This document shows positions 21,463 through 29,450 of a stretch of 46,667 nt of DNA, piece after piece. The position numbers and the translations under genes were made by a program. Position 1 is the first letter of the stretch; the number at the start of each line of letters is the position of its first letter. Under the pieces are notes generated by a model that saw nothing but the letters and a program-made list of their open reading frames with translations, had not been told where the DNA came from and made no database searches. The DNA lies in contig JBOGWP010000096.1 in assembly GCA_050693875.1 (NCBI GenBank), forward strand, positions 1 through 46,667, read 5' to 3'. This DNA is from JBOGWP01 sp050693875. Lineage in GTDB: Bacteria; Actinomycetota; CADDZG01; JAHWKV01; JBOGWP01.

Positions 21463-23483
21463 TAGACGTCGAGCGTGGCGAACTTGGCGTTCTTGGTGAT
21501 GAACTCCCGCCGGCTTTCCACGTCCTCGCCCATCAGGATCGTGAAGATCTGATCGGCAATCGCGGCGTCCTCCATGGTGATCTGCTTGAGGATGCGCTTC
21601 TCGGGATCCATCGTCGTGGTCCACAGCTCCTCAGCCGGCATCTCACCCAGACCTTTGAAGCGGGCGATGTCGACCTTCTTCGACCCGGCGTGGCGCACCG
21701 CCTCGTCGCGCTGGGCATCGGAGAACACGTAGTGCTTCTTACCGTCGTAGAGCACGCTGTACAGAGGGGGCTGCGCGGCGTAGACGTAGCCTGCGTCGAT
21801 CAGCCCGTCCATGAACCGGAAGAAGAAGGTGAGCAGCAGCGTCCGGATGTGGGCCCCGTCGACGTCGGCATCCGAGAGCGTGATGACCTTGTGATACCGG
21901 GCCTTGGCCACGTCGAACTCGTCGCCGATTCCGGTGCCGATGCCCGTGATGAGGGCCTGGATCTCCTTGTTCTCGAGGATCTTGTGCAGCCGTGCCTTCT
22001 CGACGTTCAGGATCTTGCCCCGGATCGGAAGGATCGCCTGGAACTCGCGGTTGCGCGCCTGCTTGGCGCTGCCGCCCGCCGAGTCGCCCTCGACGATGAA
22101 GAGCTCGCACTGAGCCGGGTTGGTGAGCGAGCAGTCGGCGAGCTTCCCCGGCAGGCCCCCGGAGTCGAAGGCCGACTTCCGCGCGATGTCGCGGGCCTTC
22201 TTGGCCGCCATGCGGGCCCGAGCGGCCTGCGTGATCTTGGCGATGATCCGCTTCGCCTCGGCGGGGTTCTCCTCGAACCAATCCCCGAGCTTCTCGTTGA
22301 CCGCGGTCTCGACGAAGGAGCGCATCTCGGTGTTGCCGAGCTTGGTCTTGGTCTGACCTTCGAACTGCGGCTCGGCGAGCTTCACCGCGATGATCGTGAC
22401 CAGACCCTCACGGATATCCTCGCCCTGGAACGCCAGCTCCTTCTCCTTCAGCAGACCCTTGCTTCGGGCATATCGGTTGACCACGTTCGTGAGGGCCTTC
22501 TTGAAGCCCTCCTCGTGCATGCCGCCCTCATGCGTGTTGATGGTGTTGGCGAAGGAGTGGATCGACTCGGTGTACCCGGCGCTCCACTGGATCGCCAGCT
22601 CGACCTCCCGGCCCTCCCCGAGCTTCTCGAAACGGATGACCTTGTGGAGCAGGTCCCTGCCGGAGGTGAGCGACTTCACGAAGTCAGCCAGGCCGCCCTT
22701 GGCCTCGAAGGTGTCGGCGGCCCCCGAGCGCTCGTCGGTGAGCCGGATCTCCACGCCCTTTGTCAGGTAGGAGAGCTCGCGCAGGCGGCGGGCGATCGTC
22801 TCGTAGTCGAAGTCGAGCGTCTCGGTGAAGACCTGCCCATCGGGCCAGAAGCGCACGAGCGACCCCGTATCGCCGTTGCGAAGCTTGCGCATCTCGGTCA
22901 GGCCCTGGACGGTCTTCCCGCGCTCGAAGGATGCGGCGTAGAGGCTTCCGCCTCGCGCCACCTCGACCTGCAGCCGCGAGGACAGCGCGTTCACCACCGA
23001 GACGCCGACGCCGTGCAGTCCACCCGAGACCGTGTACGACTTCCCATCGAACTTCCCGCCGGCGTGCAGCGTGGTCAGCACGACCTCGACGGCGGGCCGC
23101 CGCTCGCCGGGCGGGGGGTCGATGGGGATGCCCCGGCCGTTGTCCTTGACCGAGACCGAGCCGTCGGCGTGGATCGTGACCTCGATGCGGTCGCAGTAGC
23201 CGGCGAGAGCTTCGTCGATGGCGTTGTCCACGACCTCGTAAACCAAGTGGTGCAGGCCCCGTGGCCCGGTCGAGCCGATGTACATCCCGGGCCGCCGGCG
23301 CACCGCCTCCAGCCCCTTGAGGACGGTGATATCGCGACCGGTATAGCTCTCCACGCGCGTGCGCCTCACGACCAACGACGGGGCCGAACGACCCCGGTCG
23401 AACTCATGGCAGAACGCACACAGTCTCCCGTTCTCGACCCACTCTTCCTGGGACCCGGCTGCGCGTAGCGACTCCACACCCAT
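21462..23483 (-). CDS. gyrB: DNA gyrase subunit B
   Basis: The ATPase subunit has NAIDEALAGYCD, DNGRGIPID and GGLHGVGVSVVNALS in the GHKL domain, and EGDSAGGSAKQARNREFQAI and RFKGLGEMPAEELW in the TOPRIM/tail domain. From ATG 23483 it would have 673 residues; the conserved region (SYTGRDITVLKGLEAVRRRPGMYIGST) begins near residue 45, so a GTG at 23354 (630 residues) is an alternative. The extra N-terminus contains LCAFCHEFDRGR, not usual for GyrB. It is upstream of gyrA in one operon. Confidence 0.96.
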   Translation of the reverse strand: MGVESLRAAGSQEEWVENGRLCAFCHEFDRGRSAPSLVVRRTRVESYTGRDITVLKGLEAVRRRPGMYIGSTGPRGLHHLVYEVVDNAIDEALAGYCDRIEVTIHADGSVSVKDNGRGIPIDPPPGERRPAVEVVLTTLHAGGKFDGKSYTVSGGLHGVGVSVVNALSSRLQVEVARGGSLYAASFERGKTVQGLTEMRKLRNGDTGSLVRFWPDGQVFTETLDFDYETIARRLRELSYLTKGVEIRLTDERSGAADTFEAKGGLADFVKSLTSGRDLLHKVIRFEKLGEGREVELAIQWSAGYTESIHSFANTINTHEGGMHEEGFKKALTNVVNRYARSKGLLKEKELAFQGEDIREGLVTIIAVKLAEPQFEGQTKTKLGNTEMRSFVETAVNEKLGDWFEENPAEAKRIIAKITQAARARMAAKKARDIARKSAFDSGGLPGKLADCSLTNPAQCELFIVEGDSAGGSAKQARNREFQAILPIRGKILNVEKARLHKILENKEIQALITGIGTGIGDEFDVAKARYHKVITLSDADVDGAHIRTLLLTFFFRFMDGLIDAGYVYAAQPPLYSVLYDGKKHYVFSDAQRDEAVRHAGSKKVDIARFKGLGEMPAEELWTTTMDPEKRILKQITMEDAAIADQIFTILMGEDVESRREFITKNAKFATLDV

Positions 23484-23544
23484 GCTGGGCGAAGGTGCTC
23501 TGAGGGCGCAGCAGCCCCGATCAGACGGCTACGGCGGCAGGAAA

Positions 23545-23550
23545 AGTATA
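23545..23550 (-). promoter_or_regulatory. -10 element upstream of gyrB
   Basis: The complement reads TATACT, 61 bases before ATG 23483, in the only gap between the recF-DUF721 unit and gyrB. No convincing -35 element is present at 16-18 bases. Confidence 0.4.
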
Positions 23551-23611
23551 GCATCGAAGGAGTGGGCTCACCTGCCCATTTGCGCAGGTAGAGGGGCATG
23601 TTTGGCCCCGC

Positions 23612-23635
23612 GCGGCCCGCCTTCGGCCGGGCCGC
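23612..23635 (-). terminator. Strong GC hairpin after the DUF721 gene
   Basis: GCGGCCCG and CGGGCCGC pair around an eight-base loop, directly after the DUF721 stop codon. It has no T-run. It is a candidate transcription end for the dnaN-recF-DUF721 unit. Confidence 0.45.
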
Positions 23636-23636
23636 T

Positions 23637-23975
23637 TCAGCCACGACGCCGACGGCCATCTCCCCTCTTGGGACCGTCGCGGGGGGCGGCTACGACGGTC
23701 CGGACCTCACGAACGATCTCCCGGCCGACCCGCTCGTTCACCGCCCGGACCACATCCCGCCCCAGGTAGCGCAACTCTGCCGCCCAGGCGGGCGAGTCGA
23801 CCTCGATCTTCAGCACGCCGTCACGCAGCCCCGCAGGCCGGCAATGCTCGGCGAGCTTGGGCCCGACGATCGTCTCCCACGACCGGACCAGCCGGGCACT
23901 CTCGAGGGGATGCTCAAGGCCCCAGCCCCGGGCCAGCTCCACCAGCATCCCCTCGATCGTACGTGGATCGCTCAT
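23637..23975 (-). CDS. DUF721 (DciA-like) protein
   Basis: The protein has 112 residues. GWGLEHPLESARLVRSWETIVGPKLAEHCRPAGLRDGVLKIEVDSPAWAAELRYLGRDVVRAVNERVG is the DUF721/DciA core, a KH-like fold with a W.....G..LA.H..P motif. DciA loads the replicative helicase in bacteria without DnaC or DnaI; in Actinomycetota the gene is always beside recF. Its ATG overlaps the recF stop (ATGA). The C-terminus is short and basic. Confidence 0.9.
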   Translation of the reverse strand: MSDPRTIEGMLVELARGWGLEHPLESARLVRSWETIVGPKLAEHCRPAGLRDGVLKIEVDSPAWAAELRYLGRDVVRAVNERVGREIVREVRTVVAAPRDGPKRGDGRRRRG

Positions 23976-25081
23976 CCATTCGCTCCCGCAATCCGGCCGG
24001 CTTCGACGAGGAGCTCTCGTCCTCCCGGCAGGTCGAGCCCGGCCGTGCTCGTGGTCGTGGCAATCGTCTGACCGGCAGTGCGGACGAGATTCGTGAGGTG
24101 CTCACGCCGATCCTCGTCGAGCTCTGAGAACACGTCGTCCAGCAGCAGGATCGGCGCCTCTCCCCGCGACTCCGTCACCAGATCGTGCTCGGCCAGGCGC
24201 AGCGACAGGGCCAACGTTCGCTGCTCCCCCTGAGATGCGAAGGCCCGCGCATCCCGCCTGCCGAGGGCGATGGCGAGGTCGTCCCGGTGCGGGCCTCGGC
24301 TGGTGGCACCCCGCTCGATGTCACGGGCCGCGGTCTCCTCCAGCGCCTGCGAAAGCCGCTTCTCGAGGACCGCGGCGTCGTCGGACTCCGCGGCCCACTC
24401 GGATTCATATCGCAGCACCGGGTCCTCGGCGCTCTGACCGATCTCCCGACTCCTCCTCGTCACGGCCGGCACCAGCTGGCCCAGCACGCGCAGCCGATTG
24501 CGGACCACCACCGCTCCGGTGCGCGCGAGCTGCTCATCCCACACGCCGAGCATCCCGGCAGCGCGGCGGTTCGTCTGTGCCGCCTTGAGCGCCCCGTTGC
24601 GCTGCCGCAGCACCCGTTCGAAGGACTGCCGCTCCACCCCCGCAAGCGGGCGGAGCCGCGCGGCGGCCTGGTCGAGAAAGCGTCGCCTGCCCTCCGGTCC
24701 ACCCTTCACGATATCGAGGTCCTCGGGGGAAAACATCACGACGCTCAGCGCGCCGCTCCCTCCCTTCCCCCGATCAAGAGGAACCTTGTTCACCAGCAGC
24801 CTCACGCCGACGCCTCGTCGGAGCTCGCTCTCGACGACGAGAGCTCTCCCCATGGCCTCAGCCGCGGCACGCAGCACAGCTCGCTCGGCACCGAAGCGGA
24901 TCAACGAATCCATGAGGGACGTCCGGTGCGACCCGTGTGCTCCGAGGACATGGACGGCCTCGAGGAGGTTCGTCTTTCCCTGGCCGTTGCGGCCGACAAT
25001 GACGTTCAGGCCCGGGGCGAACTCGATCTCCTGCTGGTCATAGTTACGAAATCCCAGAAGCGATAGCCGGTCCAGGCGCAC
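23972..25081 (-). CDS. recF: DNA replication and repair protein RecF
   Basis: The protein has 369 residues. Walker A is GRNGQGKTNLLEAVHVLGA (residues about 30-48), the ABC-type signature region includes SQGEQRTLALSLRLAE, and Walker B is ILLLDDVFSELDEDRR. LLGFRNYDQQEIEFAPGLNVIV is the typical N-terminus. RecF guides RecA loading at gaps. It lies 13 bases after dnaN and overlaps the DUF721 gene. Confidence 0.97.
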   Translation of the reverse strand: MRLDRLSLLGFRNYDQQEIEFAPGLNVIVGRNGQGKTNLLEAVHVLGAHGSHRTSLMDSLIRFGAERAVLRAAAEAMGRALVVESELRRGVGVRLLVNKVPLDRGKGGSGALSVVMFSPEDLDIVKGGPEGRRRFLDQAAARLRPLAGVERQSFERVLRQRNGALKAAQTNRRAAGMLGVWDEQLARTGAVVVRNRLRVLGQLVPAVTRRSREIGQSAEDPVLRYESEWAAESDDAAVLEKRLSQALEETAARDIERGATSRGPHRDDLAIALGRRDARAFASQGEQRTLALSLRLAEHDLVTESRGEAPILLLDDVFSELDEDRREHLTNLVRTAGQTIATTTSTAGLDLPGGRELLVEAGRIAGANG

Positions 25082-25094
25082 CCGCTCACGATAC

Positions 25095-26195
25095 CTACCT
25101 CCCGAGCCGAACCGGCATCACCAGATAGGTGAAATCCTCCCGGGACTCCCCCTTCACGATCGCCGGCTTGGAAGGATCCGCGGTCTCGAGCACCGCACGC
25201 TCCTCCTCGACCCCCTCCAGCCCATCGGACAGAAACCGCGGACTGAAGGCAATCACCATCGGCTCGCCCTCATACGCGGCACCCTCGACCACCTCGTGCG
25301 CCTCACCGATCCCGGGCTCGGTCACGGTCAGACGAACCTCGTCACCGAGATGCAGCCGAAGAGGGGTATTCGGCTGGGCCACCACGCCGACTCGACCGAC
25401 CGCCTCGAGCAACGTCTCCCGGCCCGCGACGAGCCGGCTGCGATACCCCGCAGGCACGAGCTGGCGATAGTTCGGGAACTCCCCTTCGATCAGCCTCGTG
25501 ACCAACCGAACCGGGCCGACCTCGAGGGCCGCCTGACTTTCTCCCACGGCGATCTCTGCCGCGCCATCGCCCAGCCCCCCCAGGTGCCGGCCGAACTCGG
25601 CAAGCGCCCTGCCGGGAAGAATCGCCTCGCGACCCGTGCCGGCCTCCTTGGGCACGATCTCGCGAATAGCCAGCCGGTAGCTGTCGGTCGAGACCAGCCG
25701 CAACATCCCCCCGTCGAGAGACCACAACACCCCAGTCAGCACCGGCCGCGCTTCGTCGGCGCTCGCGGCACGAACCACCTGCCGCAGCGCCTGATGAAGG
25801 TCAGTTGCCGTCAGACGGTTCACCGATGCTTCACCGATCTTGCCTACTTCCGGAAACTCGCCTGCCGGCAGAGCACTCAGCGAGAACTCGACGCGGGGAG
25901 CCTCGATGACGACCTCACTCGACTGCGCCCGGATCGTCACCTGGCCCGGAGGCAGGCTGCGAAGAATCTCCCCGAAGAGCCGCCCGGGAACCACCGCAAC
26001 GCCGGCGGACTCCACCACCAGATCGCTCTTCACGGCAATGAAGACCTCGAGGTCGGTTGCGGCGAACTCGACCCCCTCGTTCCCGGCTGTGATGCGTACA
26101 CCCGCGAGAACCGGAAGCGTGGCACGGGGAGATACGACGCGCAGCACGGCCTGACCCGCTTCGACCAGTGCGTCTCGCTCACCACGAATCTCCAA
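25095..26195 (-). CDS. dnaN: DNA polymerase III sliding clamp (beta subunit)
   Basis: The protein has 366 residues from TTG 26195, chosen because GAAGGAGG lies seven bases upstream; an ATG at 26249 would add 18 Pro/Ser-rich residues with no family match. Three clamp domains are visible: RATLPVLAGVRITA...EFAATDLEVFI in domain 1, DEARPVLTGVLWSL...STDSYRLAI in domain 2, and LRLHLGDEVRLTV...YLVMPVRLGR at the end, with the closing M-P-x-R motif. It tethers the polymerase to DNA. Confidence 0.96.
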   Translation of the reverse strand: MEIRGERDALVEAGQAVLRVVSPRATLPVLAGVRITAGNEGVEFAATDLEVFIAVKSDLVVESAGVAVVPGRLFGEILRSLPPGQVTIRAQSSEVVIEAPRVEFSLSALPAGEFPEVGKIGEASVNRLTATDLHQALRQVVRAASADEARPVLTGVLWSLDGGMLRLVSTDSYRLAIREIVPKEAGTGREAILPGRALAEFGRHLGGLGDGAAEIAVGESQAALEVGPVRLVTRLIEGEFPNYRQLVPAGYRSRLVAGRETLLEAVGRVGVVAQPNTPLRLHLGDEVRLTVTEPGIGEAHEVVEGAAYEGEPMVIAFSPRFLSDGLEGVEEERAVLETADPSKPAIVKGESREDFTYLVMPVRLGR

Positions 26196-26264
26196 CTCAG
26201 GACCTCCTTCGGTGGGGGTTGGGGACGATCTGGGTTTCGCGCTCTTCAAGAGATCTTTTGTGAG

Positions 26265-26297
26265 TAGTAGTAGTAGGGGGACGGACGTGGTGGAAAA
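26265..26297 (-). promoter_or_regulatory. oriC unwinding element candidate: DnaA-trio tract
   Basis: On the minus strand the order is a DnaA-box-like TTTTCCACC (26297-26289), a GC-rich CCGTCCCCC, CTA repeated four times (complement TAG x4 at 26265-26276), then the A/T-richer ACAAAAGATCTCTTG. This box - GC cluster - DnaA-trio - AT order is the basal unwinding layout described for Bacillus subtilis and many other bacteria. Further weak boxes lie at 26343-26351 and 26390-26398. Confidence 0.55.
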
Positions 26298-26405
26298 GTG
26301 GCGTCGGCGCCGGTGGGGGTGTGCGGGGCGTTGGGGATCCAGTTGTGGACCCAGATGGGGACGGTGGCCATGGCGCCGGGAGGAGATGCGTGTCCACAGG
26401 CCTGT

Positions 26406-27758
26406 TCACACGTTGTGCTTCGCCCGGACGCGGATACGGCCGGTGAGCTCCTGGATCTGGGTGTAGATCGCTCGGTTCTGGGCCATGAGGCCCCGGATTT
26501 TTGTCGTGGCGTGCATGACGGTGGTGTGGTCGCGGCCCCCGAAGAGGTCCCCGATACGCGGGAGCGAGAGGTCGGTGAGCTCCCGGCATAGGTACATCGC
26601 GATTTGCCGTGCGGTGACGAGGGAGCGAGAGCGATTGGGAGAGATGAGCTCGTCTGGGGCGATGTCGAAGTACCGGGAGGTCTCCGACAGGATGAGATGG
26701 GGCGTGATGGCCGCGGTGCCGGCAGAGGGGTAGAGGTCCTTCAATACCGTCTCGGCGAGCGAGACCGAGATCTGTGAGTGGTCGAGGCTTGCGAATGCGA
26801 TCAGTCGGATCAGGGCCCCCTCGAGCTCCCGGATGTTTGACTCCACTCGCGAGGCGATGAAGCCCAGAACTTCGTCGGAGAGATGGGGCATCCCCTCGAG
26901 CTCGGCCTTCTTGCGGAGGATAGCGATACGGGTCTCGAGGTCGGGCGGCTGGACGTCGGTGATCAGGCCCCACTCGAAGCGGGAGCGCACGCGTTCCTCG
27001 AGCCCGAGTTGCTTTGGGGGCCGGTCGGAGGTGAGGACGAGCTGCTTCCCGGCATCGTGGAGGGTGTTGAAGGTATGAAAGAACTCCTCGATGGTGGCTT
27101 CCTTGCGCTCGAGGAACTGGATGTCGTCGACCAGGAGCACGTCGTTCTCACGGTACCGGCGTTTGAAGCCGGCGATCCGGCCGGGATCGCCGACGGCGCT
27201 GATGAAGTCGTTGGTGAACTTCTCACTGGAGACGTAGCAGATCGTGGCGTTCGGCGTGGTCGACTGGATGTAGTGGCCGATCGCGTGGAGGAGGTGGGTC
27301 TTGCCGAGGCCGACTCCGCCGTAGATGAACAGCGGGTTGTAGGCACGGGTGGGGGCTTCGGCGACCGCGAGTGCGGCCGCATGGGCGAACCGGTTCGAGC
27401 CCCCGATGACGTAGGTGTCGAAGGTGTAGCGGGGGTTCAGTGCGGGGCGGTTCGCGTTGGAGGGTGGTGGGAGCACGGGCGGCTGCCCGTGCTGCTGGCC
27501 GTTGGCGTCGACCTCGAGCACGACCGAGACCGACTGGCCGGCCGCCGCAGCCGCGGCTCCCGAGAGCAATGGGAGATACCGGGGCTCGATCCATTCTTTG
27601 GCGAACCGGTTCGGTACCAGCAGCACGAGCTTGCCCGGGTCGGAGGGGCCCACCCGGATGTTCTCGAACCAGGAGTGGAAGATCGGGGCGGCCAGTCGCG
27701 CCTGGACCACGCCCCGGATCTCGAGCCAGACTTCTTCAGGCGTCTTGACCGGAATCAC
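26406..27758 (-). CDS. dnaA: Chromosomal replication initiator DnaA
   Basis: The protein has 450 residues from GTG 27758. Domain I begins VKTPEEVWLEIRGVVQARL, then a short linker. The AAA+ domain has GGVGLGKTHLLHAIGH (Walker A), VLLVDDIQFLERKE (Walker B) and SNIRELEGALIRLIAFA. Domain IV ends with RQIAMYLCRELTDLSLPRIGDLFGGRDHTTVMHA, the DnaA-box-binding motif. An upstream frame extension with ATG 28067 was rejected because it crosses the DnaA-box cluster. Boxes lie on both sides of the gene, so it is probably autoregulated. Confidence 0.97.
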   Translation of the reverse strand: MIPVKTPEEVWLEIRGVVQARLAAPIFHSWFENIRVGPSDPGKLVLLVPNRFAKEWIEPRYLPLLSGAAAAAAGQSVSVVLEVDANGQQHGQPPVLPPPSNANRPALNPRYTFDTYVIGGSNRFAHAAALAVAEAPTRAYNPLFIYGGVGLGKTHLLHAIGHYIQSTTPNATICYVSSEKFTNDFISAVGDPGRIAGFKRRYRENDVLLVDDIQFLERKEATIEEFFHTFNTLHDAGKQLVLTSDRPPKQLGLEERVRSRFEWGLITDVQPPDLETRIAILRKKAELEGMPHLSDEVLGFIASRVESNIRELEGALIRLIAFASLDHSQISVSLAETVLKDLYPSAGTAAITPHLILSETSRYFDIAPDELISPNRSRSLVTARQIAMYLCRELTDLSLPRIGDLFGGRDHTTVMHATTKIRGLMAQNRAIYTQIQELTGRIRVRAKHNV

Positions 27759-27776
27759 GCGCGAAAACCCACCCGG

Positions 27777-27895
27777 TTGTCCACAGGGAGTGGATAAGCG
27801 AGGAGGGCTTGACAGAAACGACAGGCTACTGGGGAACGAGGTCTCCGACGGGCCCAGCTGAAGTTCTCCACAGGAGCATCCACAGGTGTGGATAA
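27777..27895. promoter_or_regulatory. oriC DnaA-box cluster upstream of dnaA
   Basis: Boxes are TTGTCCACA at 27777-27785 (+), TTATCCACT as the complement of 27789-27797, TTCTCCACA at 27864-27872 (+), GCATCCACA at 27876-27884 (+), and a perfect TTATCCACA as the complement of 27887-27895. The region from 27759 to 28140 holds no gene and is the main origin candidate and dnaA promoter region. Confidence 0.8.
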
Positions 27896-28140
27896 CGGAC
27901 CCATTCCACCTCCCGCAGAGGGCGACGCCATGCGTCATCCCGCGCTCAGTTGGCGATGTACCGGGGGAAGTCGACAGAACCGGGGAAGCTCTGGGAAGTC
28001 GTCGGCCCCGACGGACCCGAGGGCCGTGGGACGGCCGAATTATAGCGAGGGGTCTCGCCGCCGACAAAGGTGTGAAGACTGCGTGGGGTAGGCTCGGGGG
28101 AGGCCGAGGGGCGAACTTGGGAGACCGCGAGGAGGTTGGT

Positions 28141-28617
28141 ATGGCGGCGGTGAAGCCGATACCGGACGGGTACCCGGAAGTGACGCCGTATCTCTACGTC
28201 GATGGTGCGGAGGAAGCGATCGAGTTCTATCGGACGGTGTTCGGGGTGCGGGAGCGCATGCGGCTGCCCGGCCCGGACGGGAAGATCGGCCACTGCGAGC
28301 TCGAGCTCGGGTCGTCGTTGCTCATGGTCGCGGAGGAGTCTCCCGCGATGGGGGCGCTGGGTCCGAGGTCGGTGGGCGGGACGCCGGTGGCCTTGAGTGT
28401 GTACGTGGAGGACGCCGACGGCGTGTTCTCCCGAGCGGTGGAGGCGGGGGCAACCGTGGTGCAGCCGCTGGAGACCCAGTTCTACGGAGATCGTGCCGGA
28501 CTCTTCGAGGACCCGTTCGGGCATCGGTGGCATGTGGCAACGCATGTGGAGGAGGTTTCTCCGGAGGAGATGGCGCGGCGCGCGGCCGAGGTGGCGGCGA
28601 GCGGGGGAGGCGGGTAA
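28141..28617 (+). CDS. VOC-family (glyoxalase/PhnB-like) protein
   Basis: The protein has 158 residues from ATG 28141, with GAGGAGG seven bases upstream. TPYLYVDGAEEAIEFYRTVFGVRERMRLPGPDGKIGHCELELGSSLLMVAEES is the first beta-alpha-beta-beta-beta unit, and SVYVEDADGVFSRAVEAGATVVQPLETQFYGDRAGLFEDPFGHRWHVATHVE the second; the pattern is that of PhnB-like members. Substrate is unknown; members include glyoxalases, dioxygenases and resistance proteins. It lies between oriC and rpmH, an unusual insertion into this gene order. Confidence 0.85.
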   Translation: MAAVKPIPDGYPEVTPYLYVDGAEEAIEFYRTVFGVRERMRLPGPDGKIGHCELELGSSLLMVAEESPAMGALGPRSVGGTPVALSVYVEDADGVFSRAVEAGATVVQPLETQFYGDRAGLFEDPFGHRWHVATHVEEVSPEEMARRAAEVAASGGGG

Positions 28618-28666
28618 CCCCAGCGTCCGGCGTGCGGCCACGGTCCGAGGCAGCCGGCGAGGACGC

Positions 28667-28672
28667 TATACT
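28667..28672 (+). promoter_or_regulatory. -10 element upstream of rpmH/rnpA
   Basis: TATACT lies 50 bases before the rpmH ATG, after the VOC gene, in the only gap available. There is no clear -35. It would leave both candidate upstream rnpA starts (28689, 28704) in the transcript. Confidence 0.45.
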
Positions 28673-28703
28673 TCTGACGCCTCCGACAGTGGCGCCCCCG
28701 CGC

Positions 28704-29210
28704 TTGCCCGAAAGTAGCCATCATGAAGCGAACCTTTCAGCCAAACACGCGTCGCCGGAAGAAGACTCACGGCTTCCGGGTGCGGATGCGCACCCGCGCC
28801 GGCAGGGCGATCATCGCTCGCCGCCGGCGGAAGGGTCGCGTCGAGTTGTCGGCGTAGATAAGGAAAGGCGCGACGCTTGCGGCTCCCGCCTCCGCAGCCC
28901 GGCCGAGTTCGACCGGGTGTTGCAGGGCGGGCGGCGGGTTTCGGCAGGAGTCCTGGCTCTGCACGCGCTTCGGAGGGAGGACGACGGGCCCACCCGTTGG
29001 GGGTGGGTCATCTCAGCCCGGACCGGAGGCGGCGTGGAAAGGAACCGGCTGCGGCGCAGGCTTCGAGCAATCGTTCGGCAGGATGCGGAGCGAATACCGC
29101 GCGGCTTCGACATGGTGGTCGTGGCGCGGCCGGGGGCCGTGGGAGTGAAATACCAGGAACTGGAAGATACCCTACGTGAACTGGTGAGACGGATCAGGAC
29201 GAGCGGGTGA
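28704..29210 (+). CDS. rnpA: Ribonuclease P protein component
   Basis: The conserved protein reads RLRSPAEFDRVLQGGRRVSAGVLALHALR, then GWVISARTGGGVERNRLRRRLRAIVRQDAERIPRGFDMVVVARPGA, including the RNR motif that binds RNase P RNA. After the rpmH stop there is no ATG, GTG or TTG in frame before the conserved part; the first later one (GTG 28917) would remove the RLRSPAEF helix. The nearest upstream in-frame starts are TTG 28704 and GTG 28689, before rpmH. From TTG 28704 the protein would have 168 residues with a basic N-terminal extension read in another frame across rpmH. Alternatively TTG 28877 (after AAGGAAAGG) with a one-base indel would restore a normal N-terminus. Gene identity is firm, the start is not. 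Confidence 0.8.
   Translation: MPESSHHEANLSAKHASPEEDSRLPGADAHPRRQGDHRSPPAEGSRRVVGVDKERRDACGSRLRSPAEFDRVLQGGRRVSAGVLALHALRREDDGPTRWGWVISARTGGGVERNRLRRRLRAIVRQDAERIPRGFDMVVVARPGAVGVKYQELEDTLRELVRRIRTSG
28723..28857 (+). CDS. rpmH: 50S ribosomal protein bL34
   Basis: The protein has 44 residues. MKRTFQPNTRRRKKTHGFRVRM and TRAGRAIIARRRRKGRVELSA match bL34 throughout. It is the first gene of the rpmH-rnpA-yidD-yidC-khpB operon. There is no strong Shine-Dalgarno directly before the ATG. The whole gene lies inside the open rnpA frame. Confidence 0.97.
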   Translation: MKRTFQPNTRRRKKTHGFRVRMRTRAGRAIIARRRRKGRVELSA

Positions 29211-29446
29211 AGACGGTTCTGCTGTTGCTGCTTGGAGGATATCGGCGTCTCGTCTCGCCGCTGCTGCCGTCACGATGCCGCTTCTATCCCTCGTGCTCGG
29301 CATATGCCGAGGAGGCCGTCACTCGTCACGGCGCCCTACGTGGCTCGTGGCTCGCCCTGCGTAGATTGCTGCGCTGCCACCCGTTTCACCCCGGCGGCAT
29401 CGACCCGGTGCCGGACCCCTCGGGCGGACGCGTGAGAACGGTCTAG
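29207..29446 (+). CDS. yidD: Membrane protein insertion efficiency factor YidD
   Basis: The protein has 79 residues from GTG 29207, overlapping the rnpA stop by GTGA. VLLLLLGGYRRLVSPLLPSRCRFYPSCSAYAEEAVTRHGALRGSWLALRRLLRCHPFHPGGIDPVP is the full YidD family pattern, with the three conserved cysteines and the CHPFHPGG motif. An amphipathic N-terminal helix associates it with the membrane, where it aids YidC. Confidence 0.95.
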   Translation: MKTVLLLLLGGYRRLVSPLLPSRCRFYPSCSAYAEEAVTRHGALRGSWLALRRLLRCHPFHPGGIDPVPDPSGGRVRTV

Positions 29447-29450
29447 CGCG

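Noticed and set aside
27759..28067. DnaA extended to ATG 28067
   Set aside because: The added 103 residues overlap the DnaA-box cluster and have no resemblance to DnaA domain I, which begins at VKTPEEVW.
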